DNA from: Bacteroidota bacterium
GTDB lineage: Bacteria; Bacteroidota; Ignavibacteria; SZUA-365
NCBI GenBank assembly: GCA_023432805.1
Contig: JAEYUG010000128.1
Span: 1-53,068 of the forward strand
Reading direction: 5' to 3'
DNA: 53,068 nucleotides
Below are positions 17,712 to 26,963 of the stretch, in pieces. The position numbers were made by a program, and so were the translations under genes. Below the pieces are notes generated by a model that saw only the letters and a program-made list of their open reading frames with translations, was not told the DNA's origin and searched no databases. Position 1 is the stretch's first letter. Each line of letters starts with the position of its first letter.

Positions 17712-18128
17712 ATGAACACGAAATCAGGACGTGCAGACATGATCAACGCGAACATACCCAGGATACTTGCCGATTCGAAGACCGTTGCGGTTGTGGGGAT
17801 TTCCGACAAGCCGGGGCGGGCAAGCGGCGGGGTGGCGAAAACCCTGCTGCGTGCAGGATATGAAGTGATCCCCGTCAACCCCATGCTGAAGGAATGGGAG
17901 GGACGCACGGTCTATCCCGATCTGAGCTCGGTTCCCGTGCCCATTGACATCGTTGATATTTTCCGGAAGTCGGATCAGGTCGCCGAAGTGGTCGACGAGT
18001 CAATCCAGGTGGGCGCGAAAACAGTGTGGATGCAACTCGGCGTCGTTGATGAAGCGTCGGCGCAGAAGGCACTGGAGGCGGGGCTCAACGTGGTGATGGA
18101 CCGCTGCATGGCGATCGAACTGGGCTGA
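17712..18128 (+). CDS. CoA-binding protein (YccU-like)
   Basis: A 138-residue single-domain Rossmann protein of the CoA_binding_2 family. The nucleotide loop is VVGISDKPGRASGGVAKTLL; DIVDIFRKSD and WMQLGVVDE follow, and it ends with the conserved DRCMAIE. A GAAGGAAG RBS supports the ATG at 17712; a second in-frame ATG (MINANIP) is nine residues later. It stands alone, convergent with the next gene with a 10-bp gap. The ligand and role of this family are only partly known. Confidence 0.85.
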   Translation: MNTKSGRADMINANIPRILADSKTVAVVGISDKPGRASGGVAKTLLRAGYEVIPVNPMLKEWEGRTVYPDLSSVPVPIDIVDIFRKSDQVAEVVDESIQVGAKTVWMQLGVVDEASAQKALEAGLNVVMDRCMAIELG

Positions 18129-18138
18129 GACGGAGGCT

Positions 18139-18321
18139 TCAACCTTCGGCTTCAGCCTCGACGGTCACATGCCGGGTGTCGGTGTCGATCGTGACTTTGA
18201 TCGTGTTCGGCCGGCAGCACACCTGACAATCCTCTTCGTAGAGCTGATGATTGCCTGCCGACAGATCGACGAAGATCTCGTTGAGCTCGAAGCACCAGGC
18301 ACATTTGAAGGTCTTTTTCAT
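18139..18321 (-). CDS. CPXCG-motif cysteine-rich small protein
   Basis: A 60-residue protein with CAWC (7-10) and CQVCC (32-36), matching small Cys-rich CPXCG proteins that probably bind zinc. The spacing and the segment NEIFVDLSAGNHQLYEEDCQVCCRPNTIKV are typical. The start at 18321 gives the family's usual length. The frame is open upstream to another ATG near 18388, but those residues look unlike the family. A small palindrome, GATGATG-CAA-CATCATC, lies just upstream (18338-18354) and may be an operator. Function unknown. Confidence 0.8.
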   Translation of the reverse strand: MKKTFKCAWCFELNEIFVDLSAGNHQLYEEDCQVCCRPNTIKVTIDTDTRHVTVEAEAEG

Positions 18322-18410
18322 ACGAATGCAATGGTGTGATGATGCAACATCATCATCCTCTGCGCGGTTGTCAAGCAAAAACGACATGTGCGGCTCCCCG
18401 CCGCTGACTG

Positions 18411-19289
18411 CTATTCCTCGAGGGACTTCTCGTACTCCTTCGCAAACACGACGATGGCGTCGTAGATCAGTTGTGCAAGATGGTCCTGTCCGGCCTTCGA
18501 GGCGAGGAACGCCTCTTCCTTCCTGTTCGACAGGAAGCCCGCTTCGACCAGGACGCTCGGCATCGACGCTCCCACCAGCACGTAGAATCCCGCCTGCTTG
18601 ACTCCCTTGCTGGCGAGCTTCGGGCTTCGCTTCGCCGCGAGGTGCAGCAACTCCGCGAAGCGTTCGCTGTGCTTCATGTAAGCGCTCTGCGCCATCGAGA
18701 TGATGATGAACGCCTCGTCGGTCAGCTTCTGATAGCGCTTCTCGTAGTCCTTTTCCTTCTTCACCACCGCGTTCTCGACCTCCGCGATGCGCACCGCCTC
18801 CTCCGTGCGGCCGGGTCGCAGCAGGTACACCTCGAAGCCATGCGCGGTCGACGGTTTCTGCTCGGTCGAATTGCAATGGATCGAAATGAACAGCTTCCCC
18901 TGCGCGGCATTGGCGATCTGCCCGCGCCTGTACAGTTCGATGAACCGGTCATCCTTCCTCGTGTAGACCACTTTCACTCCCGGCATCCCGCCTTCGACGA
19001 GCGCCCCCAGCCGCGTGGCGATGCCGAGTGTGATCACCTTCTCACGCGTGCCGGCGACACCGATCGCACCGGGATCGTGTCCCCCGTGCCCCGCATCCAG
19101 CACGATGCAGTCGAGCGCCCAGCGCTTGCGTTCGTCCCTCCCGCGCGAGGCCGCGGACCTCTTCTCCTGGACGGTGGACTCACGTGCGGCATCACCGGTC
19201 GTATCCTTCCGCGACTGAGCGCGAGAAGGATCCACCAGACTCGTAAGGAGAAGCAGGGGAAGCAGGAGGAGGGAAGGCGTGCGTTTCAT
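18411..19289 (-). CDS. N-acetylmuramoyl-L-alanine amidase
   Basis: A 292-residue Amidase_3 (AmiC-type) enzyme cleaving the bond between muramic acid and the peptide stem. It has a signal peptide (about 1-25), a charged linker (25-60), then LDAGHGGHDPGAIG with the first zinc His, the SIHCNS His, and the catalytic Glu in SVLVEAGFLSN. The start at 19289 (MKRTPSLLLL) begins with the signal peptide; the open frame upstream is a Pro/Arg-rich artefact. No LysM or AMIN domain is seen. Confidence 0.9.
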   Translation of the reverse strand: MKRTPSLLLLPLLLLTSLVDPSRAQSRKDTTGDAARESTVQEKRSAASRGRDERKRWALDCIVLDAGHGGHDPGAIGVAGTREKVITLGIATRLGALVEGGMPGVKVVYTRKDDRFIELYRRGQIANAAQGKLFISIHCNSTEQKPSTAHGFEVYLLRPGRTEEAVRIAEVENAVVKKEKDYEKRYQKLTDEAFIIISMAQSAYMKHSERFAELLHLAAKRSPKLASKGVKQAGFYVLVGASMPSVLVEAGFLSNRKEEAFLASKAGQDHLAQLIYDAIVVFAKEYEKSLEE

Positions 19290-19390
19290 ATGCAACAGCC
19301 AAGATACCGAATCGCACAGCCACGCGGAAGCCGTCTGCGGCGCATAGGCATGGGTCACCGCGTGCGTACGGTCCACCGAGCGGGCACGGG

Positions 19391-20626
19391 TCAGCGCGTG
19401 CGCTTGATCACGACGAGCGTCTTGTCGTCGCTGTACAAGCCGTTCGCGCTGAAGGTCTGCACATCCTGAAGGATTTCCTGGCAGATGCGTTTGGGACATT
19501 CACCTGCATGGCGCATGATCACCTCCTCCAGACGGCGTTCCCCATACTCGTCCACCCCGTCGTTCGCCTCGGTGATGCCGTCGGTGAACAGCACGAGCAC
19601 GTCGCCTCTTTCGAGGGTCGTGTTCGCGAGCGTGTAGCGCGCGTCAGGCAGCAACCCGATCACGGGACCAGTGACCGTCAGCTCGCTGCAACGCGCGTCT
19701 GCGGCATGGTACTGGATCGGATTCGAATGCCCTGCATTCGCGTACAGCACCATGCCCGTGTCGCCCTCGAAGATCTCGCAGTAGAAGAGTGTGAGGAAAC
19801 GGTCGTTGGGAAAGATGCTGCAGTTGATCTTGTTGATGCGGCGCAGCATCGAGGTGATCTTCGATTCGAACTCGACACTCATCATGAGCGCGCCCGACAC
19901 GAGCAATGCCTGAACCGCAGCGGGCATGCCCTTGCTGGCCGCATCGCCGATCGCCACACCGAGCCGCTCCACATCGTCGGGGAAGGTCAGGTAGTTGAAG
20001 AAATCCCCGCCAACGATGCGCTCGGCGAGACTGACGCCGTACAGCTCGAAGCAGCCGAAACGCTGCTCGTGCTGTGGCAGCACCAGCTTCTGCAGATCGC
20101 GCGCATGCTCCATCTCGTTCTGCAATTCGCGCACCTCGGCCTCGCTGCGCCGCTTCGACAGCATCTGCGTGACCGCCTGACCCGCCATGCTGAGCAGGTA
20201 CTTGAATGCCGGCGATGCATCGGGACTGTCGAACGCCATCAGATACTCGTAGTAGTTCAGTCCCGCAATCAGCACACGATCGCCGATGCCCGTTGCCGAA
20301 TACTGCATGATGCCCTTGCGGCGCAGCGTGCGGTTGGTCTCCTCGGCAAGGACGCTGCGATGCAGGGCGACTTCCCGGAAGATGGGGTAGTCCTTGAGCG
20401 CGATACGGAATCCGATGCCGATCGGTTGCACGGTGCCTTCCTCATGCACGAGCTCGTAGAGACGCGCCTCGGCATCGAGTTTCCAGATGCGACCGCCGGT
20501 GATGGCCGTGCGGTCGTTGTTGATGATCTGGCGCAGGATCGCTGTGAGCATCGCGTCGTCGGTGTCGTACTGCCGCGCCGCGATCTTCTCGATCGTCTTG
20601 TAGAGCGTGCGCTGATTCATCGCCAT
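19391..20626 (-). CDS. GAF-like/SpoIIE (RsbU-type) protein phosphatase
   Basis: A 411-residue protein. The N-terminal 160 residues look GAF-like, with RIWKLDAEARLYELVHEEG. A short coiled coil (about 165-190, SEAEVRELQNEMEHARDLQKLVLP) then leads to a PP2C/SpoIIE phosphatase domain. Metal-binding motifs include VGGDFFNY, AIGDAASKGMPAA, YANAGHSNP and LFTDGITEA, all intact, so it should be active. Such proteins dephosphorylate anti-sigma antagonists. It is encoded 34 bp after the MFS gene in the same direction. No partner anti-sigma gene is in the window. Confidence 0.87.
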   Translation of the reverse strand: MAMNQRTLYKTIEKIAARQYDTDDAMLTAILRQIINNDRTAITGGRIWKLDAEARLYELVHEEGTVQPIGIGFRIALKDYPIFREVALHRSVLAEETNRTLRRKGIMQYSATGIGDRVLIAGLNYYEYLMAFDSPDASPAFKYLLSMAGQAVTQMLSKRRSEAEVRELQNEMEHARDLQKLVLPQHEQRFGCFELYGVSLAERIVGGDFFNYLTFPDDVERLGVAIGDAASKGMPAAVQALLVSGALMMSVEFESKITSMLRRINKINCSIFPNDRFLTLFYCEIFEGDTGMVLYANAGHSNPIQYHAADARCSELTVTGPVIGLLPDARYTLANTTLERGDVLVLFTDGITEANDGVDEYGERRLEEVIMRHAGECPKRICQEILQDVQTFSANGLYSDDKTLVVIKRTR

Positions 20627-20660
20627 GGGGGCACTCCTCGAACTGGTGCGTGGTGGGGGA

Positions 20661-21809
20661 TCACAGGTTGCGGAAACTCAGCAGCAGCACGACGAGAAGT
20701 ACGATGCCACCGGTGAGGAAGGGCCAGGAATGCCCGAAGGATTGGAAGACGAAGGCGCCCCAGATGGGACCGAGCGAGCGGGCCAGCGCACCCATGCTCT
20801 GATTGATGCCGAGCACGCCTCCCTGATCGGAAGCCTCCGCCGATTTCGAAATCATGCTGAGGGTCGTGGGATTGATGATGCCGCTGCCGAACGACAACAC
20901 GACGAGCACGAGAAGCATCAACGCGGTGCTGCCACCGGTGAAGGGAATCAGCGCGAGTCCGACCATCGTGCAGGCCGCGCCCACGCGGAAAAGCAACCGC
21001 TCGGAATAGCGGCTGGTCAGGGGACGAATGAGTCCGCCCTGCACGATGGCGCCGATGATGCCGATGAAGCCGAAGAGGTAGCCGACCTGGCGATCGGTGA
21101 ATCCGAAGTCGCGTGTGGAGATCATCGGAAAGGTCGCGTAGATGTTCGCGTATCCGAAGGTCACAAGAAAGAACAGCACGAGAAGCAGTGCGGTGTTCTG
21201 ACGGCGCAGCGCCACACCCAGGGCGCGATGGGGAAACACGTGCTGGGTGATGCTGCGGTCGGTGTGCGACTCGGGAAGGAAGAAGATCGCAGTGATGAGC
21301 GCGATGGTCGACAGAATGGCGGCCGCGAATCCGGGGACGTGATAGCCGTACTCGACGAGCAGGCCGCCCATGACGGGACCGAACACGAATCCGAGACCGA
21401 AGGCCGCACCGATGAGTCCCATACCCTTTGCCCGTTCCTCGGGTCTGGTCACGTCTGCGATGTAGGCCTGTGCCGCGCTGATGTTCGCACCTCCGACGCC
21501 GCCGAGCAGGCGGGAGATAAACAGCAGGGTCAGCCCTGTCGCGAGCCCGAACAGCACGTACGATGCGGCCGACATGAAGAGGCCGACAAGCAGGATGGGA
21601 CGGCGCCCGAAGCGGTCGGAGAGGCGTCCCCAGATCGGCGTGAACAGAAACTGGGCCGCTGAAAAGGATGCGACGAGGAGTCCCACCGTGAAATCCGTGG
21701 CGCCGAATCCCCGTTCGGCATAGGACGGCAGGATGGGGATGACGATGCCGAAACCAAGCAGATCGATGAAGACGATGAGGAAGATGATCGTCAGCGGAGT
21801 CTTCTTCAT
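20661..21809 (-). CDS. MFS transporter, TetA/DHA1-like
   Basis: A 382-residue 12-TM major facilitator. The motif after TM2 is GRLSDRFGRRPIL, and TM5 has GAAFGLGFVFGPVMGG (motif C of drug/H+ antiporters). The overall pattern matches the tetracycline-resistance-like DHA1 branch. The substrate cannot be inferred, and many TetA-like chromosomal genes do not confer resistance. It begins 8 bp after the isocitrate-dehydrogenase-family gene, so it is probably cotranscribed. Confidence 0.87.
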   Translation of the reverse strand: MKKTPLTIIFLIVFIDLLGFGIVIPILPSYAERGFGATDFTVGLLVASFSAAQFLFTPIWGRLSDRFGRRPILLVGLFMSAASYVLFGLATGLTLLFISRLLGGVGGANISAAQAYIADVTRPEERAKGMGLIGAAFGLGFVFGPVMGGLLVEYGYHVPGFAAAILSTIALITAIFFLPESHTDRSITQHVFPHRALGVALRRQNTALLLVLFFLVTFGYANIYATFPMISTRDFGFTDRQVGYLFGFIGIIGAIVQGGLIRPLTSRYSERLLFRVGAACTMVGLALIPFTGGSTALMLLVLVVLSFGSGIINPTTLSMISKSAEASDQGGVLGINQSMGALARSLGPIWGAFVFQSFGHSWPFLTGGIVLLVVLLLSFRNL

Positions 21810-21817
21810 GCGAGAGG

Positions 21818-22846
21818 TCAGACTGTCGTCTCTGCGTCCATCGCACGGATGATCGCGTCGGCCATCTCGTTCGTGCCGACATGGACGTCGCGACGCAGAT
21901 CGCGCGTGACATGCGTGCCCTCGCGCACGACGGCCGCGACACCGTGCTCGATGCGTTTTGCTGCATCGACCTCTCCGAGATGGTCGAGCATCGCCGCTGC
22001 CGCAAGAATGACGGCGCAGGGATTGGCGATGTTCATGCCGGCGATGTCGGGTGCGGATCCGTGCACGGCCTCGAAAATCGCGTGTTCGTAGCCGATGTTC
22101 GCACCGGGCGCCATGCCGAGTCCGCCCACGAGTCCCGACGCGAGATCGGAGAGGATGTCGCCGAAGAGATTGGTGGTGACGATGACTTCGAACTGGTGGG
22201 GATTCATGACGATCTGCATCGCCATGTTGTCGATGATCTTGTCTTCGAACTCGATCTGGATGTACTCGCGTGCGACCGAGCGGGCGGTTTCCAGGAACAT
22301 GCCGCTCGTGTACTTGAGGATGTTGGCCTTGTGCACGGCCGTCACCTTCGTGCGTCCGTGCCGGCGTGCGTATTCGAAGGCCGAGCGGACGACGCGTTCG
22401 CAGCCGGCGCGCGTGATGATGCCGATCATCTCGGCGGCCGTACGGCGGCTGTCGATGTAGTGTTCGAGACCGCTGTAGAGTCCCTCGGTATTCTCGCGCA
22501 CGATCACCATGTCGATGTCGTGGTACAGGCTCGGCGCTCCTTCGAACGAGCGGGCCGGCCGCACGTTCGAGAACAGATCGAACTCCTTGCGCAGCGCCAC
22601 GTTCACGCTCTGGAATCCGCCTCCGACGGGTGTGGTGAGGGGACCTTTCAGTGCGACCTTCGCCTTGTTGATCGCATCGAGCAGTTCCTGCGGGATGGGT
22701 GTGCCGTGTTTTTCAATTGCGGGGATGCCGGCGATCTGTTCGTTCCATTCGATCTTCACGCCCGTCGCATCGACCACCCGGCGTGCTGCGGTGGTGATAT
22801 CCGGACCGATCCCGTCTCCGGGGATAAGCACGACAGAGTGCTTCAT
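21818..22846 (-). CDS. NAD-dependent isocitrate/isopropylmalate dehydrogenase family
   Basis: A 342-residue beta-decarboxylating dehydrogenase. IPGDGIGPD is N-terminal. The substrate loop SVNVALRKEFDLFSNVRP matches the isocitrate (IDH3-type) pattern better than isopropylmalate. VRENTEGLY, HKANILKYTSGMF (catalytic Lys), DNMAMQIVMNP (Asp/Tyr-region) and HGSAPDIAGMNIANP (NAD-specific adenine loop) follow. It probably oxidises isocitrate to 2-oxoglutarate in the TCA cycle; homoisocitrate is an alternative. The start at 22846 begins at the family N-terminus, and a good promoter lies just upstream. Confidence 0.88.
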   Translation of the reverse strand: MKHSVVLIPGDGIGPDITTAARRVVDATGVKIEWNEQIAGIPAIEKHGTPIPQELLDAINKAKVALKGPLTTPVGGGFQSVNVALRKEFDLFSNVRPARSFEGAPSLYHDIDMVIVRENTEGLYSGLEHYIDSRRTAAEMIGIITRAGCERVVRSAFEYARRHGRTKVTAVHKANILKYTSGMFLETARSVAREYIQIEFEDKIIDNMAMQIVMNPHQFEVIVTTNLFGDILSDLASGLVGGLGMAPGANIGYEHAIFEAVHGSAPDIAGMNIANPCAVILAAAAMLDHLGEVDAAKRIEHGVAAVVREGTHVTRDLRRDVHVGTNEMADAIIRAMDAETTV

Positions 22847-22881
22847 GTTCGTTTCCTGCGGTTCCAATTTCGGTGAACCTT

Positions 22882-22912
22882 GTAACTTATTTTTTTCACC
22901 CCGCTTTTCAAA
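22882..22912 (-). promoter_or_regulatory. Promoter of the isocitrate dehydrogenase operon
   Basis: Minus strand: TTTG (22909-22912), exactly 19 bases, then TAAGTTAC (22882-22889), close to the Bacteroidota consensus. The spacer holds a run of seven A. The leader is about 28 bases. Confidence 0.6.
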
Positions 22913-23035
22913 CTCACGCCTCGGGCGACCCCCGTGTCGTGGCGGATCCGGGGGGACGGACGCGCTTGCCCTGAACCCTCCCGATGCCTTGCGCGTGGGG
23001 CGCTTCCTGCGTAGGTTTCGGCATGTCGATACTCC

Positions 23036-24067
23036 GTGTCTGAAATGCACATCCTCCTCATCGTCCTTGCCGCGCTGGCGCTTGTGATCGCCCTGCCACT
23101 CCTCGTCCGACGTCGTGCGCGCAGGGCCATGGCCGATCGCATCCATATCGAGGATGCGCTCAAGCACCTGCTCGATTGCGAGTACCGCAGTGTCACCGCC
23201 TCGGTCGAGAGCATCGCCGGCACGCTCGGCGTCACATCCGATCAGGCCGCGGCCATAGCGGGCGAACTGGCCCGGCGCGGGCTGGCCGCCGCACCCGACC
23301 GCTGCTGCGTCCTCACCGACGAGGGACGCAGTTATGCGCTGCGCATGGTGCGGCGTCACCGCATTCTCGAGCGCTTCTTCGCCGACGAGACGCTCATGCG
23401 CGACAAGGAGTGGCACGGCCGTGCCGAGCGCGACGAGCATCACTACTCCGACAAGGACATCGAGGCCATGTCGGCCCGGCTCGGGCATCCCCGCTGGGAT
23501 CCTCACGGCGATCCGATCCCCAGCGCGACGGGCTCGCTCCCCGATGCGCGCGGCCGCAGCCTCGACATGCTCGAACCCGGACACACCGCGCGCATCCTCC
23601 ACGTCGAGGACGAACCGCCCAGCGTCTACGCCATGCTGGTGCGTGCAGGTGTTGCCGCGGGCACCCCGATCACCCTGCTCGCGCGCGAGGCTTCCTCGGT
23701 GCGGGTGCGGATCGACGGACACGAGCACGAGCTCTCCGCACTCGCAGCATCCGCCATTACCATCGATGACGAAGACGCGCCTCCATCCCCCGAACCGGTC
23801 TGGGAGCCGGGCCGCCGCCGTCTCTCGGAGCTTCCCGACGGCGCGACCGCGCGCGTCGTGCGCATCTCGGCCGACTGCCGCGGGCAGCAGCGCCGCCGGC
23901 TGATGGACCTCGGCGTGCTGCCGGGCACGCGCATCACCGCCGAGCTGCGGAGTCCCGGCGGCGAACCGGTCGCCTATCGCGTGCGCGATGCGCTCATCGC
24001 GCTGCGCCGCCGCCATGCAGACATGATTGTCGTCGACACGAGCGACGAAGAAAGGGCTCTCCACTGA
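23036..24067 (+). CDS. Membrane-anchored DtxR-like/FeoA fusion regulator
   Basis: A 343-residue protein starting at GTG 23036, or at ATG 23045. One N-terminal transmembrane segment (about 5-25, then RRRARR) is followed by a winged helix (about 38-105) and a metal-binding/dimerisation helix region (HRILERFFADETLMRDKEWHGRAERDEHHYS) typical of the DtxR/MntR/IdeR family. After that come an SH3-like FeoA domain (about 180-245) and a second FeoA domain (about 265-335, with RRLMDLGVLPGTRI). Its TGA overlaps the feoB ATG. It probably reports iron status and/or assists FeoB, replacing a separate feoA. Membrane tethering of a DtxR-type DNA-binding domain is unusual; the helix could instead be structural (inference). 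Confidence 0.85.
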   Translation: MSEMHILLIVLAALALVIALPLLVRRRARRAMADRIHIEDALKHLLDCEYRSVTASVESIAGTLGVTSDQAAAIAGELARRGLAAAPDRCCVLTDEGRSYALRMVRRHRILERFFADETLMRDKEWHGRAERDEHHYSDKDIEAMSARLGHPRWDPHGDPIPSATGSLPDARGRSLDMLEPGHTARILHVEDEPPSVYAMLVRAGVAAGTPITLLAREASSVRVRIDGHEHELSALAASAITIDDEDAPPSPEPVWEPGRRRLSELPDGATARVVRISADCRGQQRRRLMDLGVLPGTRITAELRSPGGEPVAYRVRDALIALRRRHADMIVVDTSDEERALH

Positions 24068-26316
24068 TGGATGCTTCTGGAAGGAAGGATGTGCCGGCCG
24101 CCGGCTCCCACGGCATCGCGGCCTGCGATGATTGCGCGCTGAACACGGGGCAGGGACTCAAGCGGCGGGGGGAAGCCACCGATGGCGCATCACGGGTGAT
24201 CGCCCTTGCGGGCAACCCGAATGTCGGGAAGAGCACGGCCTTCAATGCGCTGACGGGATTGCGGCAGCACACGGGCAACTGGCCGGGCAAGACGGTCGCC
24301 CGTGCGGAAGGCGCCTTCGACTTCGGCGGCGAGGCGTACCGCATCGTGGACCTCCCGGGTACGTATTCGCTCCTCTCGACGAGTGCGGACGAGGATGTCG
24401 CCCGCGACTTCATCCTCTTCGGGCGACCTGATGCGACGGTGATCGTCGCCGACGCCACGCGCCTCGAGCGGAATCTCAATCTCGTGCTGCAGGTGCTCGA
24501 CATCACCGACCGCGCCGTGGTCTGCGTCAACCTCGTCGACGAGGCGACGCGGCACGGCATCACCGTCGATGCGCGGGCGCTCTCGCGCGAGCTCGGCGTG
24601 CCTGTCGTGCTGGCCTCCGCCCGCCGCAATGCGGGCATCCCCGAACTCCTGCAACGGCTCCACGACGTGGCATCGGGCACGTATGTGTGCCGGCCGCGCC
24701 GTGCCCGTCGCGAGTCTGCGGATGCCGCCCGTGCGATCGACGAGGTGACGCGGGAACTCGAGCGCGAAGTGCCGGGACTCGCCAATGCGCGCTGGGTGGC
24801 GATTCGTCTGCTCGAGGGCGACCAGCAGATCGCCGAGGCCCTGCGCACCGGACGCCTGCGCGCAACAGGTGCCAACGACGATGAGGCAGCATCTGCGACA
24901 CCATCCGCACAGGTCGTCGATGCCATCATCGCGCGTGCTGACACCCTCCGCTGGGAGACCGGTGAGGAATTCCACGACGCGGTGATCGAGGCGCTCTACG
25001 CCGACGCCGCACGCATCGCCGAGAAGTGCGTGCAGCGCGAAGGCACGCGCACCCCCTTCGCCTTCGATCGCGCGCTCGACCGCGTGCTGACAAGCAGAAC
25101 CTTCGGCTTTCCGCTGATGCTCGCGATGCTCGCCCTCGTCTTCTGGCTCACGATCGAAGGCTCGAACGTGCCCTCGGCAATGCTGGCCTCGCTGCTCGTC
25201 GACACGATGCATCCTTGGCTGCGGGGACTCGGAGTCGACATCGGTCTGCCCGCATGGATCAACGGCTTCCTCTTCGACGGCGTCTATCTGGCCACGGCCT
25301 GGGTCGTGAGCGTGATGCTGCCGCCGATGGCGATCTTCTTCCCACTCTTCACACTGCTTGAGGATTTCGGCTATCTGCCCCGCGTGGCCTTCAACCTCGA
25401 TGCCCTGTTCCAGCGCGTGGGCGCCCATGGGAAGCAGGCGTTGACGATGTCCATGGGCTGGGGCTGCAACGCCGCAGGCGTGGTGGCGACGCGCATCATC
25501 GACAGTCCGCGAGAACGACTGATCGCGATTCTCACCAACAACTTTTCGCTCTGCAACGGCCGCTGGCCGACGCAGATTCTCATTGCGACGATCTTCATCG
25601 GCGCCGCGGCACCACCGGCGATTGCCGGCATCGTCTCGGCGGGTGCCGTCGTGGCTGTGGCGCTGCTCGGCGTGTTCTTCGTGTTTCTGACGTCGTGGGG
25701 ACTCTCACGCACCGTGCTGCGTGGCGAAGCGAGTTCGTTCTCGCTCGAACTGCCGCCCTACCGTCCACCACGGCTGCTGCAAACCCTCTACACATCCCTC
25801 ATCGACCGCACACTCATCGTGCTCTGGCGTGCCGTTGTCTTCGCGGCCCCGGCGGGTGCAGTGATCTGGCTCTCGGCCAACCTGACCATCGGTGGGGTGA
25901 GTTTCGCCGAACACTTCATCCGTGCGAGCGATCCCTTCGCGCTGTTCCTCGGTCTCAACGGCGTGATCCTGCTCGCCTACATCATCGCGATTCCCGCCAA
26001 CGAAATCGTCATCCCGACCGTACTCATGCTCACCACGCTCATGCTCGGTGCGGAAGGCGCGGGAGCGGGCACCATGTTCGAGCTCGACAGCCTCACCGAC
26101 ACCGCGTCCCTGCTTCAAGCCGGCGGCTGGACGATGCTGACAGGTATCAACCTCATGCTCTTCAGCCTGCTCCACAATCCCTGCTCGACGACCATCTATA
26201 CGATCTACAGGGAAACACGGTCGATGAAGTGGACGCTCGTCGCTTCCGTCATGCCCGTGCTCATGGGACTTGCGGTCTGCATGCTTGTCGCCCAGCTCTG
26301 GTACCTGCTCGGCTGA
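24067..26316 (+). CDS. feoB: Ferrous iron transporter FeoB
   Basis: A 749-residue FeoB. The G domain has G1 GNPNVGKST (49-57), the switch region NWPGKTVARAEG, G3 DLPGTYSL (95-102) and G4 NLVDE, then a helical insertion domain and about eight TM helices with two Gate modules (for example MGWGCNAAGVVATRIIDSPRERL and WRAVVFAAPAGAVIW). An N-terminal extension carries CDDC (20-23), a possible metal or redox site. It is translationally coupled to the DtxR/FeoA gene by the overlap TGATG. It imports Fe2+ across the inner membrane. Confidence 0.96.
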   Translation: MDASGRKDVPAAGSHGIAACDDCALNTGQGLKRRGEATDGASRVIALAGNPNVGKSTAFNALTGLRQHTGNWPGKTVARAEGAFDFGGEAYRIVDLPGTYSLLSTSADEDVARDFILFGRPDATVIVADATRLERNLNLVLQVLDITDRAVVCVNLVDEATRHGITVDARALSRELGVPVVLASARRNAGIPELLQRLHDVASGTYVCRPRRARRESADAARAIDEVTRELEREVPGLANARWVAIRLLEGDQQIAEALRTGRLRATGANDDEAASATPSAQVVDAIIARADTLRWETGEEFHDAVIEALYADAARIAEKCVQREGTRTPFAFDRALDRVLTSRTFGFPLMLAMLALVFWLTIEGSNVPSAMLASLLVDTMHPWLRGLGVDIGLPAWINGFLFDGVYLATAWVVSVMLPPMAIFFPLFTLLEDFGYLPRVAFNLDALFQRVGAHGKQALTMSMGWGCNAAGVVATRIIDSPRERLIAILTNNFSLCNGRWPTQILIATIFIGAAAPPAIAGIVSAGAVVAVALLGVFFVFLTSWGLSRTVLRGEASSFSLELPPYRPPRLLQTLYTSLIDRTLIVLWRAVVFAAPAGAVIWLSANLTIGGVSFAEHFIRASDPFALFLGLNGVILLAYIIAIPANEIVIPTVLMLTTLMLGAEGAGAGTMFELDSLTDTASLLQAGGWTMLTGINLMLFSLLHNPCSTTIYTIYRETRSMKWTLVASVMPVLMGLAVCMLVAQLWYLLG

Positions 26317-26446
26317 GCCGCGACGGCCGGACGGTTGAACATCTCCGTGGGAATTTTTCAGGGTCCGTGAAACTTCGCGGAACCAGCCTCCGTATCCCCC
26401 TGCAGTTCACACACAAGACCATTCAACTCTTTCCCCGGAGGATACA

Positions 26447-26887
26447 ATGAAATCCGCAGTGTACGCTCTTGCCTTGATGGTCATCCTGACCGCCGCAACA
26501 GCCTTCGCACAGTCGCCCGCCGAGATGACACCTGCGCGCGCCACATTGATCGAGAAAAACATCTGCGCCAATCTGACGCACCCGTCCGATGAAGTGAAGG
26601 GCGACGCGATCCAGCTCGTGATCGACCTGAAGAACGCGTATCCGACCATGGATCTCGACTATGCGATCATCCCGTTGATGTCAGTGCTCAAGCACGACAC
26701 CCGCGACGAACTGCGCATTCTCTCCGCGCTTGCGCTCCGCACCTTCGACTCCGATCGCGCCCGTTTCGCCGTTTCACAGCGCGCCCGCTTCGATGAATCA
26801 CCGCGCGTGGCACGACATTGCTCGCGGCTGATGCGCGACTGGAATCAGGGCGAGGAGATGGTTCCCGTCGCATCGCTCTACAACTGA
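26447..26887 (+). CDS. Small exported protein with HEAT-like helices
   Basis: A 146-residue protein with a signal peptide (about 1-22, ending AFAQ) and then helical pairs resembling one or two HEAT repeats (HPSDEVKGDAIQLVIDLKNAYP; IPLMSVLKHDTRDELRILSALALRTF). A strong CCGGAGGA RBS precedes ATG. No function is recognised. It is a single-gene unit between feoB and a shared terminator. It may bind another periplasmic protein. Confidence 0.7.
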   Translation: MKSAVYALALMVILTAATAFAQSPAEMTPARATLIEKNICANLTHPSDEVKGDAIQLVIDLKNAYPTMDLDYAIIPLMSVLKHDTRDELRILSALALRTFDSDRARFAVSQRARFDESPRVARHCSRLMRDWNQGEEMVPVASLYN

Positions 26888-26910
26888 TCGCATCGTTATT
26901 TTCCCAAACG

Positions 26911-26942
26911 CGAAAGGGCGGGTCATCGACCGGCCCTTTTCG
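26911..26942. terminator. Bidirectional terminator
   Basis: CGAAAGGGC-GGGTC-ATC-GACC-GGCCCTTTTCG forms a stem of about 12 bp with one bulge, with A/T runs on both sides. It serves the 26447 gene (+) and the rhodanese operon (minus). Confidence 0.75.
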
Positions 26943-26963
26943 TATACCTGCACAGCGTGAAGT

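Noticed and set aside
18133..18160. Shared terminator between the CoA-binding and CPXCG genes
   Set aside because: A weak inverted repeat (GAGGCT and AGCCTC) is present but overlaps coding sequence and has no T-run.
20661..21809. Tetracycline resistance gene
   Set aside because: The motifs place it in the broad DHA1 group; no evidence of mobility, and substrate cannot be read from sequence.
21818..24064. A 748-residue protein joining the isocitrate dehydrogenase to the upstream frame
   Set aside because: The extra N-terminal part is antisense to the DtxR/FeoA gene and has no motif. The family start is at 22846 with a promoter just before it.
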